64,000 nucleotides of DNA from Rosa chinensis (taxonomy: Eukaryota; Streptophyta; Magnoliopsida; Rosales; Rosaceae). The number at the start of each line of letters is the position of its first letter. Within the stretch, counting starts at the first letter, position 1. The notes under the pieces are model-generated. The model worked only from the letters and a program-made list of their open reading frames with translations, ran no database searches and was not told the origin of the DNA. Location: assembly GCF_002994745.2 (NCBI RefSeq), contig NC_037091.1:13144501-13208500 (forward strand), in the 5' to 3' direction. A program made the position numbers and the translations under genes. This document shows, one piece after another, positions 12,511 through 23,021 of this stretch.

Positions 12511-13376
12511 ATGCCTCCATATCTGACCTATCCTGGTGCCCCAAAAATCAAGGTCTTACAATCCTGTAATGGGTTGCTTCTATGTTCTGAACCTCCTAAT
12601 TCTAGATTTGTCCAATGTTTCTATGTCTGCAATCCCACCACTACAAAGTTCAAGATCATTCATTATCCTTATCCTTATCCGTTCAGGCACGCGCCATATG
12701 TTGTGTATCCAGCTTTTGATCCTTCCCATTCCACTCCACTTCAAACTGGTGTGCATTGTTGCAAGCATTAAACTTGACATCTATGATTCTCAGACCAACA
12801 CTTGGAACACATCCCCGGTAAATTTGAAACCGCCTTAAACGACATTCTTCGATGCTGCTGTGTTTTCAGGCGAGCAATTCACTGGTATAGTTATGAACAG
12901 ACCTCCATTTCCTTTGATGTGGACAAAGAGTGCTTCAACTCGATGCCTATGCCTCATTCATTGAACAATGGCATTATCCATTATTTGGAGAGTCTTGAGG
13001 CCATTTATGTTTGATATTGTCCAGCGCATTAACCTCTTTTGAAGAGTTTGATGTCTGGGAATTGGATGAAAAATACTCTCAGTGGTCTTTCACATACCAT
13101 ATGAATCTTGATTACTTGAGAGCTGCATTGTGCGGTAGGTATCAGATTCCCAGCCATAGGTTTGAGGCCTGGATTTTGAGTGTTGTTCCTGGTGCGAACA
13201 AAGAGGTGCCAGAAGTTGTGTTGCTGGTGTTTGGTATGGTTGTTTCCTACAATTTGAAAAATGGAACCCTTAAGAAACTTATGGGTTTGGTTCCTTGTCA
13301 AGAGGCTGCTGTTCATAATATAAAGTGTCATTGGTACAGTGTGTTTCCATTCATACAAACTCTCTCTCCCATATGA
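12511..13376 (+). pseudogene. F-box-associated (FBA/kelch-type) protein pseudogene, C-terminal part
   Basis: Successive frames encode KVLQSCNGLLLCSEP, FYVCNPTTTKFKIIHYP, YPAFDPSHS, then KLDIYDSQTNTWNTS, AIHWYSYEQTSISFDVDKEC, then FDVWELDEKYSQWSFTYHMN to a stop at 13376. This is the order seen in the F-box-associated domain of At5g07610-type proteins: SCNGLLL, NPTTK, DPSxS, YSSETxxW, GAIHW, VWEL. The frame changes near 12745, 12835 and 12975, and a TGA interrupts FGES-GHL, so it cannot make one protein. The N-terminal F-box is missing. It was probably an SCF substrate receptor. Confidence 0.75.
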
Positions 13377-13887
13377 GAACCTAACTTCTCTGCAGTTCTC
13401 TTTTGGGTATGTATACGCTTTTTTTTACTTTTATTGCTTTCTCTTTTGTATGTAATTTAACTTGCTTTCTCTTGGGCTCTTGGCAATGGTTTCTCTCCTT
13501 TCCTCCTCCATGCACGATTGTACTCTATGTTTCTTTAAATATGTGCATTTGTGCTTTCTCCTTTACATTTAAATATTCAACACAGTTTTTTACAATATAT
13601 AATTATGAATCCTTGAAGATGGTCTTTTTTTTTTTTTTTCCTCCCACCATCAAGCAGACATGACTTGAGAAGATAATATCACATATTGGTGTGTGACCTT
13701 GTTATTTTGATAGTTTCAAGTTTATTATTTTTCTAGATATACAACAGTGATGTATGTGATGTTGCAATGTGTATACAAAAAAGTGAGTTTGGCAAATGAA
13801 GATAATGACACTTTCTAAACAAAAAAGTGATGTGATTTTGGAAAGTATTCCTGAAGGTAGCTTATTCATTCTTTTCTTTCTTATAAA
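13377..13887. other. Gene-free stretch
   Basis: AT-rich with T-runs (13627-13640). No gene, TIR or repeat pair is visible between the F-box pseudogene and the start of duplication copy B. Confidence 0.5.
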
Positions 13888-14127
13888 TTGCTTATAGTGT
13901 GAATGTTGTTAGCACTTGCTAATGAAGCAATAAATATCATAAATAAGATTGAGTGAATTGCAGAGTTCAGATTTATGCACAAAACTCGAGTACATTTTCT
14001 GCTGAACAGTGAAAAGGTGTTGTTATCTATGGCAATTTTGTATATTGCAAGACAGTTGGAAGTTATTTATTGTTTCTTCACAGTTTATACTGCCATCCTC
14101 AGGAATTCTCCAGAGAGGCCCATATGT
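13888..14127. repeat. Segmental duplication block 1, copy B
   Basis: Partner of 51-304, same orientation. Confidence 0.85.
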
Positions 14128-14290
14128 TGCGGAAGTAGATTCATCTGTATATGAGTTTGTATTTTTGAGGTGTTGACTTGGGATGAACTGGTGTGATTGG
14201 TGTCTGGTATGGCTGTGTCCTACAGTGTCATGAAGAAGCTTCTGCAGACTAGTATGATTTAGAATTCTCGAGTGGGAAATATGCCTTCCC

Positions 14291-14742
14291 AGCTGTCATG
14301 TGCCTTCCCAGCTGTCATGCGCCTTCCCACCTGCACTTTTCAGAGAAACATGCTTTCAATCTGGTTGTTTCTTTGAAAATGGAAGCTCAGGCTCATATAG
14401 CCTGAAACCTCAAGAGTTCATGTGGTGGTTATTGAAGGAAACCATAGAATTCAGCTCCAAGTTACTGGAATCACTTTTACATCCTATTTGACAAGGTTCA
14501 TAGTTCCATCAGAGGATTCTACCTTTAAAAGTAACTTCTACTACTTTTTTGTTGCTGGACGACTGCATGTCTTCAAGTAGGGAGCATGTGTTGACTGCAA
14601 TGCTACTGATAGTTGAAGCCCTACCTTATATTCACAAATCACTATAAACAACAGATATTTAGGTTTAAGTATTCTGATCAGGTGCTGAATGCTAAATACT
14701 TCGATGTTCTTTAACTGGTATATATATCTTGACAGGTTTTGG
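14291..14742. repeat. Local duplication, copy 2 (F-box flank)
   Basis: Partner of 12098-12502. A 63-codon open frame (14300-14491) lies inside, but copy 1 has stops in the matching place, so coding is not supported. Confidence 0.85.
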
Positions 14743-15792
14743 TTTTTTTCCCTTGTTGTAGTGTTTTCTCAATCTTCATTCATGGCCCCCACTCCCCAGT
14801 ATGCTTGGCTTAAAAGGTGTTCTTTATCGAGTAGACCACACAGTGAGTTCAGGATGAATGCAGGAGACAGAAAATGTAAGCACTATTTTTATCAATATGG
14901 ACGTGATATTGTTTTTCTTGGTCATGTAAGTTTTGTTGACTCATTCTGTAGTCATTTGTTATTGACATGGTACTTAGGTTAGGATTTTTGTTTTGATGTC
15001 AGGCTTTGATATATCCTGTCTTCTTCAAAATACTCTTTCAAACTTCAAATTGTATCTTCCATTTCCATGGTAAGGTTACTCTAGCTCTTCCCTAAAATTT
15101 GAAAAAAGAAAAAGAAAAAGAAAAAGAAAACACTGAAAAACTTGTGCATTGCAATGTCACAGACTCCTAATATGCTTTTCCTGTAGATAGACTAAACATT
15201 AATCGAGATGTGAGTTTCAGGAGAATGATAAAGAGAGAAAAGGTCATGTATTTTCAGTAATCTCAGTTCTGCTAATCTTCTTTGTCCTGAAATCATTGAA
15301 CACACAAGTTATATGAAACTAACTCTTTGTGAAATGAAGTAACTTACATTGTGATGTATGAATGTATGATTTAATCCATTTTATCTGTTAAACATAAACT
15401 CTCTCACATTTAGAAATTCTTCCATGGCTTGAGTTTCAGGGCATTAAATCATGAAATACATTTGCATAAGAATATGTGGAAATAAGGCAGAAGTTCAAGT
15501 GTTTTTTTTTCACATATTTAAATTGAATTTAGAGTTCACATGGAGAATAAGATAAATGGAATGTCACTCTTTCTGAATTTGGAGAGCCAAGTCTTATTGA
15601 ACTTTTCTTCATGGCCAGCCAAAGGCAACAGACAGTAAGTGTGGACCGGAGTTAGAGAAAGTGGCTTTGGGGGTGGAATACTTAAGGTACAGTTAATCTC
15701 AGTTTGAAATTTTGTTGACAAGCGTCTAACTTAATGATCAGTTTTGTCCTGACTTCTATACATATGTTTTGTATCTTTGAAACTTGATTCTT
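14743..15792. other. Gene-free stretch in copy B
   Basis: No gene can be supported. A short open stretch (14770-14880) reads SFMAPTPQYAWLKRCSLSS but matches no family I know. An AAAAAG repeat lies near 15103-15128. Confidence 0.4.
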
Positions 15793-16604
15793 GATGACAG
15801 GTCAAAAAGCTTCACTAGTTTATTTCCGTCTATGCAGTTGCTTTTCCTTCAATTTTTAGTTTTTTACCCTTTGGAGACTGTAAAACACCAAGTAGTTAAA
15901 ATAACTTGTGCATAGTTGAACACTCTATATTGGTTTCCAAAGTCAAAGCCCTTGTGCATAAGATTAATCAAATGTTTTAGTATGAAGATGTTCTTTGTTT
16001 TGCTGAAATGAATAGATTGCTTTAAATGTTCTTGGTGAAACTCTTCTCTTAAGCATTAAATTTGTTTAAAATTCTCACTGTACATTACACTGGAACCATA
16101 AACAACAGGACTAATTTTAAGAACTGAATGGCTGTCAATTCCAGACAAGAAATTCAAAAAACTTGCTATAATTATGCAACAAATGAACTGGGTAGGACAA
16201 TCATTTGTGTTGGCTGATCCGTTGTTGTTATACTTGTTTATGTTGACAATCAAGTTATATGTTATGCAAGGTTTAATTACGTAAATTTGTGCATGTTGGT
16301 ATCAAAATCTAGAAACAATATAGAACTTATTGGCCAGAAAAACAGGAACTTAGCATGTAGTAGGGATCTCAAAGTCTGAATTTGAATAAATGTGGGAACT
16401 AATTCATGTTGGATATATATTTAAACTTTAACTGTACAGCTAGAACAATGTTGAACAACTGAATGGTTGTCAAGATTTAGATACAAACAATTACAAACTT
16501 GCTACACTTTGTGCAGCGAAAGAATATCTATAAGAATATCTATACTAGTGTTAGCAGTACGTAGCTAATGAATACTAATCAAGACTCTTGTTTGACTGCA
16601 GGTT
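15793..16604. repeat. Segmental duplication block 2, copy B
   Basis: Partner of 3490-4740. Its right end overlaps the last ~9 codons of the CCCH-WD40 gene (stop at 16579). Confidence 0.9.
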
Positions 16605-17835
16605 CCAACCACTTCCACACAGAAAGTCCACCAGTTTCATCTCCAGTGAAGAATAGTCCTCCAAGGCCAACTTGAATAGCCCGAACTTCCCGTTTTGCAA
16701 ATAATCTTCCCCTCTCATCAAAGGATGGCAAATCATATATGCGGACAGAATTGTCTTTTGATGAGCAAAGTAGGACTGGTTTGTCTTCAGCATCATGCAT
16801 TCCAGAGAGAGCAAGAAGACCGTCTTCTTCAGTGTGAGTGTAGATTTCTTCAATGTTGCCTCCTTTACACATAGTCCACACCTTTATCGTGTGGTCTAAT
16901 GAGCATGAGATCAGAAATGTGGTCCAACATATAAGAGACGTCACAGCATCAGAATGTCCATTTAGAGTCATAGCACACTCCAAAGTGTCCAGATTCCACA
17001 CCCTTATTGTATGGTCCATAGAACCTGAGTAGAGTCTGATATTTCCAACCCTTAAAGAAACCACAGCAGCAGTGTGTCCCCTGAGAGCCTGATGAGGGTG
17101 AAATGGATTCGCTTTAGCATCGGAACAGGCTTTGCCTTTCCACACATATATAACACCCTCCTCTGCCCCAGCAAATACCATATCATTCCCAATTTCCATG
17201 GCATGGATTTGACCAACAGGTCCAGCTAAGGTAAATTCAGCATTGGACTCAATATTCCACGCCTTGACGAGATTGGAAGCACCGCAGAAAATCCACACAC
17301 CCTTACTAATCAAGCAGCCAGCTTCCGCACCAAGATTGATTACCCTGCTGCATTCACCAGTATTGCAGTCCCAAACCCTAACGGTTCCGTCTTTGGCAGC
17401 AGAATAGAGACTGCTACTTCCCTCGGGAAGCACAATTCCGGTTATCCCCTTCTTATGGCCTTGGAGCTTTGCCAAGGAAGAAAAGCCATCTCCACGGAAC
17501 CAACTGTGCAGATAAGGGCACCTTCGTCTTACACACTTTCCATCTGCCCAGAACTTGCAGACTGCTTCGGCCTCTGCTTTCTCTTTATGGGTACCAATGC
17601 TTTTCTCAACATTAACATTAACAGTAGCAGAATCAGATGCTTTCCCAATAGATTTCGCCTTCTCCTCCATTAAAGCAAGAGTCTTTTGTTCCGGATCAGC
17701 GTGTAGGAACCGGCACTCTTTCTTGAGGCATCTACCCATCGCCCAAAACTTGCAGACGGTTTCGGAAGCAGGTCTTCTTGCATAAACCGATCGATCTGTC
17801 CTTGTGAGTCTGGAATTCGATACCCTGAGAGCCAT
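16579..17835 (-). CDS. CCCH zinc-finger WD40-repeat protein (ZFWD family)
   Basis: The single-exon frame encodes 418 residues. Two CCCH fingers are visible: C28-x7-C36-x4-C41-x3-H45 (CKFWAMGRCLKKECRFLH) and C93-x7-C101-x4-C106-x3-H110 (CKFWADGKCVRRRCPYLH). A WD40 propeller runs from about 120 to 412, with repeats such as DGTVRVWD, DHTIRVWN, DHTIKVW and DNSVRIYD. This order and length fit the plant ZFWD family (Arabidopsis C3H48/59/62/63, about 420-440 aa). Members are thought to bind RNA and partner proteins; the exact role is unclear. The ATG at 17835 is the first in frame and sits about 135 bases below a TATA-like motif. No intron and no lesion are seen, so the gene looks functional. It lies in duplication copy B; at the matching place copy A has a NAC pseudogene. 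Confidence 0.93.
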   Translation of the reverse strand: MALRVSNSRLTRTDRSVYARRPASETVCKFWAMGRCLKKECRFLHADPEQKTLALMEEKAKSIGKASDSATVNVNVEKSIGTHKEKAEAEAVCKFWADGKCVRRRCPYLHSWFRGDGFSSLAKLQGHKKGITGIVLPEGSSSLYSAAKDGTVRVWDCNTGECSRVINLGAEAGCLISKGVWIFCGASNLVKAWNIESNAEFTLAGPVGQIHAMEIGNDMVFAGAEEGVIYVWKGKACSDAKANPFHPHQALRGHTAAVVSLRVGNIRLYSGSMDHTIRVWNLDTLECAMTLNGHSDAVTSLICWTTFLISCSLDHTIKVWTMCKGGNIEEIYTHTEEDGLLALSGMHDAEDKPVLLCSSKDNSVRIYDLPSFDERGRLFAKREVRAIQVGLGGLFFTGDETGGLSVWKWLEPAVKQES

Positions 17836-17886
17836 GGTTGAGTTGTTGAGCGATCACAGAGAACAACAATCGATCAGTTGCAGCCC

Positions 17887-18113
17887 CAAAACCCAGATAG
17901 CAATGGAAGATGAAAGCAGAGAGGGGATTGTTACGAGTAGTCTCAGAGGCGGTAGTGTACGTTTCACCTATTTATGGTATCCGAGTTGCGTCGAGAGCAA
18001 GCAGGTTTTCATTTTGTTGATTATTTTAATCTTTCAAATCGATCCTAGAGGCTTAGGGAAAAGCTTCATTTAATGAGCAACGGCTAGTTTTCTTAGCTGT
18101 AATAATTCATGTT
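17887..18113. repeat. Segmental duplication block 3, copy B (promoter of CCCH gene)
   Basis: Partner of 8215-8530. It covers the putative promoter and part of the leader of the CCCH-WD40 gene. Confidence 0.9.
17967..17977 (-). promoter_or_regulatory. Putative TATA box of the CCCH-WD40 gene
   Basis: CCATAAATAGG on the minus strand, about 135 bases upstream of the ATG at 17835. It is conserved in the duplicated copy upstream of the NAC pseudogene. Confidence 0.5.
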
Positions 18114-18204
18114 TGCGTGTGCGCGTGGGTATTTTTTTTTGGGACGTAACGTTTACTTTTTGGTAAGTATTAAATTCAAACTTTCTTTTCACTTATTTGC
18201 AAAT

Positions 18205-18205
<1 letters not shown>

Positions 18206-18241
<36 letters not shown>
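18206..18241. repeat. (TA)n microsatellite
   Basis: About 36 bases of TA repeat followed by a T-run. Confidence 0.97.
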
Positions 18242-18250
<9 letters not shown>

Positions 18251-18329
18251 TGTCAAATTCTATGTCTCCCCTTGAATGTTTGTTCAACTCTAGTTTTTCA
18301 CCAACAATCATTTAGTTTAGTAGTATAAG

Positions 18330-18551
18330 TTTGGGTTTGGCTCCATAGTATAGATAAATAGATCGATAGAGTAAATAGATAGATAGATATGATAAGTTAT
18401 TTAGTTGTCAGTTTCCAAGTCTGTCATTTATATACAAATTGGGTTAGAGATTAGCTAAAGTTACGTAGGCACAATATCTTATATTATTGTCCCATAAAAA
18501 AAATAGTGACATCATATATAATTTCCGGTCTGAATATATTTTGATCTTCTT
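18330..18551. repeat. Segmental duplication block 4, copy B
   Basis: Partner of 10972-11188. Interrupted at its right end by the retroposon at 18552-19842; homology resumes just after it (AAAAAGAAAAAGAAAAA against TTAAAAGCAAAAGAAAAA). Confidence 0.88.
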
Positions 18552-19842
18552 TTTTTTGAAGGGAAAGATGACAAACTATATTAGGTGAAATTGAAAAGTA
18601 CATGGAGCGATGCAAAAGCATCGAAATAAAAACAATAAAACATAACAAGATGCACAAACGCATCTATAATGTAGGAAAACAATAAAAGATAACAAGATGC
18701 ACAGACACATCTAGAATGAAAGGTAACCATGTGACTTGATGCCAAACGACATCGCTGCACTGCATATGTCACGAAAGCAGTGTAAATAAAATAGTAACCG
18801 TAACCGTAACCGGTGATATGATCATCTAGGAGAGATGATTCACTTACCGAGAGTTCGAAAGTAACCGAGGGTGTCAGAAACTCGAAAATTAGCAAACGAA
18901 CTCCCAAGAACCAGAACAAATACCAGATCAATATGAGCAACTGTCTCGGATCCAAGATCCAGATTTGAATACGACCCGGATCCTAAATGCGTATCCAAAT
19001 TCGGCCCGAATCCAAAATCAAGTCTGATGGGTTAAACTTGACAAAGGCCCAAACCCAACTTAATCTGATTTGGGCACCCTGGCTTCATCCTGTCGACCAA
19101 CCGCCCTTCCAGATCTGCCACGCCAGAACTCACAAACTCCTATTCCGTCCAGACAACTCCAAGCGCCACCACCCAGGCCACCAGTCGTATAGCCCCATCC
19201 GAGATCTTTCCACCCTTGGAGCCCCAAGCCGGCACCTGACTGCCTCACCGCTGTCCCACTCCTGAGCCGGAACATCACACCACCATCACCCAAGGACTGC
19301 TGCACAGCCGTCGGTCTCTGACGTGAAATCTCCTGCCACGAACTCCCTCTAATCCGATATGGAAGCCAAAAACCAGAAAAGAAATTCGACTCCCATCCAC
19401 CTGAAGGCTGAGGTGAAAGCCTTCCCATCTCGATCCCCTCGCACAGCCCTACTACTAGAGATTCCAAGAAGTGATGGCCAAGATTCCAAGAAGTCGTCAA
19501 AGTCCCTAGATCCCAGATCCGGATCCGACCCAAAACCTCCGATTTCCCATTGGAAGGTTGCCGACCACCTACCCAGATCGAACGCAGCCTGGGATGCCAA
19601 GATGTAGAGATCTGAGAGAGAGGGAGCACATCGCAATCCGCCCCTCAGGAGTAGTCGAAGACCACGCCTTCGAAACGCAAACTGGAAGGAAAGAAGAGAC
19701 GGTTTGCACCGCACTCGAGGTATACGACACCAAAGGAGGAGCCGACATTGATCTCCATCGGAGATAGAGAAAGTTGCAGAAACGTCCCCCCATCAGGGCG
19801 GCGTTCTCTCAAACCCTAGAGAGAGTTTTTTCTGTATAAGTT
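18552..19842 (-). mobile_element. LINE-type retroposon, non-autonomous, 1.29 kb
   Basis: The insertion is bounded by a perfect 17-bp duplicate, TATATTTTGATCTTCTT, at 18535-18551 and 19843-19859. It begins on the plus strand with a T-run, which is the poly-A tail of a minus-strand retroposon. The opposite end reads, on the minus strand, CTCTCTCTAGGGTTTGAGAG followed by GC-rich leader-like sequence, as in plant LINE 5' ends. There are open frames of up to 189 codons but none shows endonuclease, reverse transcriptase or RNase H motifs. The empty site is preserved at 11171-11188 in duplication copy A. Confidence 0.8.
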
Positions 19843-19859
19843 TATATTTTGATCTTCTT

Positions 19860-20579
19860 AAAAAGAAAAAGAAAAATGCTGATTGCAAAGGCTTTTGTAA
19901 GTGAGGCAGGAGAGAATTTTATTTACATCAAGGCCAGTCATATACTCTTTTTTTTGGGGGTAGGGTGGGGTGGGTGGTTTATGTGACTAATTTGGTCTCT
20001 GGACATTTAGTAGTGAGTCTATGTCTTTCAATGTTTAAGAAACTCCATTTGATATCAATAAGCCTTAACTGGTTAGGGTGCCGAACTTCTAAATAAATAT
20101 GTTGGAGAAAGTGAACTGGCAGTTCGAACTCTGTTTAGTCGTGCAAGGATGTGTCCACCTTGCATTATTTTCTTTGACGAGGTTTGTGATGCTCGATCTC
20201 TATTCAACGCTTTTTATTACTGCTATCATTTGATTTGAATGGTTGCATAGGCCAAAGATGAGAATATTTAAACTTGCACGAAATTCTGTATTGTTAGGAA
20301 TTATTATGATCACGTACACAGACTGAATTGTTTTTAGAGTAGACTTTAGAGTGGTCTTGTGCTCGCTCTCCTGAGAGAAACATGATTTTTCCAAATCTGA
20401 ACAGGTTGTGCCACTGATCAATGCGATAAATCCAAAGTAATGTAAGGTCTCGTACTAAACCAGTCACAGAATAACTAAATTCTCCACAAAACCAGTGGTG
20501 CTTGACATTGCACTGTACGTATGTTATTAGTCCATCTTTTGTTTTCGAGGAAGAAAGAAATGTCGTAGAAATGGGTCTC
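19860..20579. other. Gene-free stretch
   Basis: No gene is visible. A segment near 20061-20130 has an A-box-like ACTGGTTAGGGTGCC and, about 50 bases on, CAGTTCGAACTCTG, which faintly recalls a tRNA-derived SINE head. That is too weak to call. Confidence 0.35.
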
Positions 20580-20582
20580 TAA

Positions 20583-21271
20583 GAGCAAGTCCACCGGTTC
20601 TTCTTTGACTGGGCAAAGCATGGATTTGGTGAGGTGGTGACCGGGCAAGAAAAAAAACTCTCTTTCACCAACAGAAGCTTGACCGAGCAAAGGATGAACT
20701 TTCTTGACTTCGGTCAAGAAAAAGGGCAAGAGGATGACATTTTCCTTGCCCAGCCAAGGCCTGTGCCAGCTCGGCCCACACCCAAACGTGGTGACATCTG
20801 CGGAGAGAGAAGAGAAACAGACGCCACGGAGTTGCTTCGATCTCGGCCTGGGGGCAGCGTCTGGGCCTGCTGACACCACTGAGTGGCCGGACGAGGTGAG
20901 GCGACCTCGGGGTTGCTTCGATCTCCGCCTGGGGGCAGCGTCTGGGCTGGCTGACGCCACAGAGTGGCCGGACGAGGTGATGCGACCTCGGGGGAGCCGG
21001 GTCCGTGGACGGAGGACGCCGGAGGAAGGAGAAACAGGCGGGTCGGATCAGACGAGTAAAAATGAACAGTAAAGTAAGAACAGTAAAAATGAATAGTAGA
21101 AGTGTGAACAGTAAAGTCAAAACATTACAAATGAATAGTAGAAGTATGAACAGTAAAGTGTGAAAATTTTGACCGGTCATGAAAAAACGGGTGCTAACCC
21201 ATGTCTAATGACAGTGAACAGTAACTTGACTTTTCGACCTTGACATTTATTGACTACGGGTGAACTTGCTC
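20583..21271. mobile_element. PIF/Harbinger-like non-autonomous element (TSD TAA)
   Basis: The inverted ends are GAGCAAGTCCACC (left) and GGTGAACTTGCTC (right), flanked by TAA at 20580-20582 and 21272-21274. A 3-bp TAA duplication is the Harbinger/Tourist signature. The 689-bp interior is GC-rich and contains an 81-bp tandem duplication and a run of GAACAGTAAA repeats (21062-21155). No transposase is seen. Confidence 0.65.
20831..20992. repeat. 81-bp tandem duplication inside the Harbinger-like element
   Basis: Two direct copies (20831-20911, 20912-20992), each starting GTTGCTTCGATCTC and containing GCCTGGGGGCAGCGTCTGGG and GAGTGGCCGGACGAGGTGA. They differ by only a few bases. Confidence 0.9.
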
Positions 21272-21801
21272 TAAGAAGTTTTACCCTCAATTATTAACAG
21301 GTGGATGCTTTGACAACAAAACAGGGCAGACAAGGGGGATGGGACGTTGTTCGGCTATTGAACCAGGTAGCTAGAAATGTCGTAGAAACAATAATGGTAT
21401 ATTTTTGTTCAATCGAGAGATGGCTGGCTGCCTACAATTGCAGTTACTTGCAGAATTAGATGGTGTAGATCCGCAACGGGGTATATTTGTTATTGGGGCC
21501 ACAAATAGGTAACACTGATCGTTGTTTCTTCAGTTTTACGACAATTATTAATTACGCGCTCCAACAAGCTTGTTATATGCATGGCAGACCCGATGTGATG
21601 GACCCTGTTGTTTTACGGCCGGGAAGGTTTGGTAAACATATTTATGTTCCCCTGTCGGGTAGAGATGAGCGTTGTTTGATCCTGAAAGCTCTTGCAAGGA
21701 AGAAGCCTATAGATCCCAGTGTAGACCTCAATGAGATTGGTCGATGGAAGGCTCTTAACAATTTTAGTGGAGCTGATCTCTCTGACTGGTATGTTGATAT
21801 T

Positions 21802-21884
21802 TTTTTTTTTTTTTGAAAGAGGGCTTGCACAGCCGCCCTTAGATTTTGATCATTAATGAAACTTTAGAATACATGGGAGGGACA
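21802..21884 (-). mobile_element. Severely truncated LINE tail (83 bp)
   Basis: A T-run plus GAAAGAGGGCTTGCACAGCC is flanked by a perfect 15-bp duplicate, TGGTATGTTGATATT, at 21787-21801 and 21885-21899. This is typical of a 5'-truncated retroposon on the minus strand. Confidence 0.8.
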
Positions 21885-22020
21885 TGGTATGTTGATATTA
21901 TTTATTTACAAATGTTTTTGTTTTTGTTTCCTTTTCGATTGTGCTATTGTAAAACCCTTTCTCTGTCTTATGTTGCCTGTTTCTAAGTGGAAGCCAAAAA
22001 AAGAAGAGGGAAGGTGTTGG

Positions 22021-22427
22021 AAAATACCCTCAGCTCATCCAAACTTGTTCTGTTGTTCATATATTTTTCATTACACGCATCGTATTTTTATAATCCGACC
22101 ATTTATCTTTTAAATCACTCAATGATCATCACTACAAGAGATCAACGAGATTGGGATTATTTGTTCATCCAACTAAATCAAACAAATTGACGGTGACATG
22201 GAAATGTTAACTTTCATCAAAACCGTTTAATTTGATAATCAAATTATCTCAACTTGATTATTTTTTGTATAGGTGATCCTTAAAAGGTGATTTAAAAGAT
22301 ATATAGTCAGATTAAAAAATACAATGTGAAATATGTGCAAATAAAAGTAGTTTGGACAAGTGCATCCAAACTAGTTTGGATAACATTTAAAAAAAAAAAA
22401 AAAAAGAGTTTGGATGAGAGTATTTTT
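22021..22427. mobile_element. MITE-like element in intron of the CDC48C fragment
   Basis: Left end AAAATACCCTCAGCTCATCC with CAAACTTG, and right end AGTTTGGATGAGAGTATTTT, form inverted repeats with a small insertion in the left one. No clear target duplicate. Interior is AT-rich and non-coding. Confidence 0.5.
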
Positions 22428-22600
22428 TAGATAGGGATACTCTGACATATAATAATCTATATATCTAATGCCAGATGAACGAAGATGCAATGGCTGCTCT
22501 TGAAGAAAAATCAACATCAACCGATGAGTGTGTGATTTCATATCCAGAGACTATCAAAAAGTGTCACCTAGAAACTTGCTAAAATCACACCATCTGTAAC

Positions 22601-23021
22601 AGTTAATAAGGTTATTACCATTGTTTGATTTGCATATGCCTAATACCATTCAACGAACAATTATTCTTCTTTTTGCTTTTTGTTATCTGACGATAAGACT
22701 CCTCAACTTAATTGATCTTTTATTGTGTTTGGAGCAGCAAATTGAGCGATACCTGAAATTTGGAAAAGGACGTGTGAAAGGATTAAAAAGTACAAAGGTG
22801 ACGAGGGGTTCATGGAACTATGGAAGAGTGTTGTTAATAACAGAAACGGTTTGTGATGGAGATTTTGTCTTTTTATTCAATTAAGGTCCAATTGCTGAGT
22901 TCTTTGGTGGATGCAGTCCATTCATTTTTTCTTGTTAATGAAGAATTATTGACTATTTTCTTTGGTGGATGCAGTCGATTCACTTTTCCCATTGACATGT
23001 AGAACTATTCTTATTTGATAT
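22601..23021. other. Gene-free stretch after the CDC48C fragment
   Basis: A frame at 22735-22884 (reading QIERYLKFGKGRVKGLKS) is open, but I cannot match it to the CDC48C C-terminus. A motif TTCTTTGGTGGATGCAGTC occurs twice, about 60 bases apart. Confidence 0.35.

Larger units (their letters stand above)
21301..22600 (+). pseudogene. CDC48C/NVL-like AAA-ATPase gene fragment
   Basis: Exon-like pieces match the second ATPase domain of plant CDC48 homolog C. They are VDALTTKQGRQGGWDVVRLL (21301-21366); LLAELDGVDPQRGIFVIGAT (21444-21508, Walker B/sensor I region); RPDVMDPVVLRPGRFGKHIY and following to FSGADLS (21588-21788, arginine finger region); and MNEDAMAALEEKSTSTDE (from 22475). Introns with GT and AG ends separate them. 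The Walker A half and N-terminal domain are absent. The FSGADLS exon no longer joins the MNEDAM exon in frame, apparently one base short near 21785, and the frame breaks again near HLETC at about 22580. A short LINE tail and a MITE-like element sit in the third intron. This is a gene fragment carried with its introns, not a retrocopy. Confidence 0.8.

Noticed and set aside
14300..14491. 63-codon frame ending SSKLLESLLHPI
   Set aside because: The duplicated partner at 12.1 kb has stops in the same stretch and I see no domain.
19060..19629. 189-codon open frame inside the LINE-type retroposon
   Set aside because: No endonuclease, reverse transcriptase or other motif; it is Gly/Trp/Ser-rich as expected from non-coding GC-rich DNA.
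20061..20160. tRNA-derived SINE head (ACTGGTTAGGGTGCC and CAGTTCGAACTCTG)
   Set aside because: Both boxes deviate from consensus and there is no tail or TSD.
22735..22884. C-terminal exon of the CDC48C fragment (QIERYLKFGKGRVKG)
   Set aside because: Does not match the family's C-terminus as I know it, so it was left out of the pseudogene.
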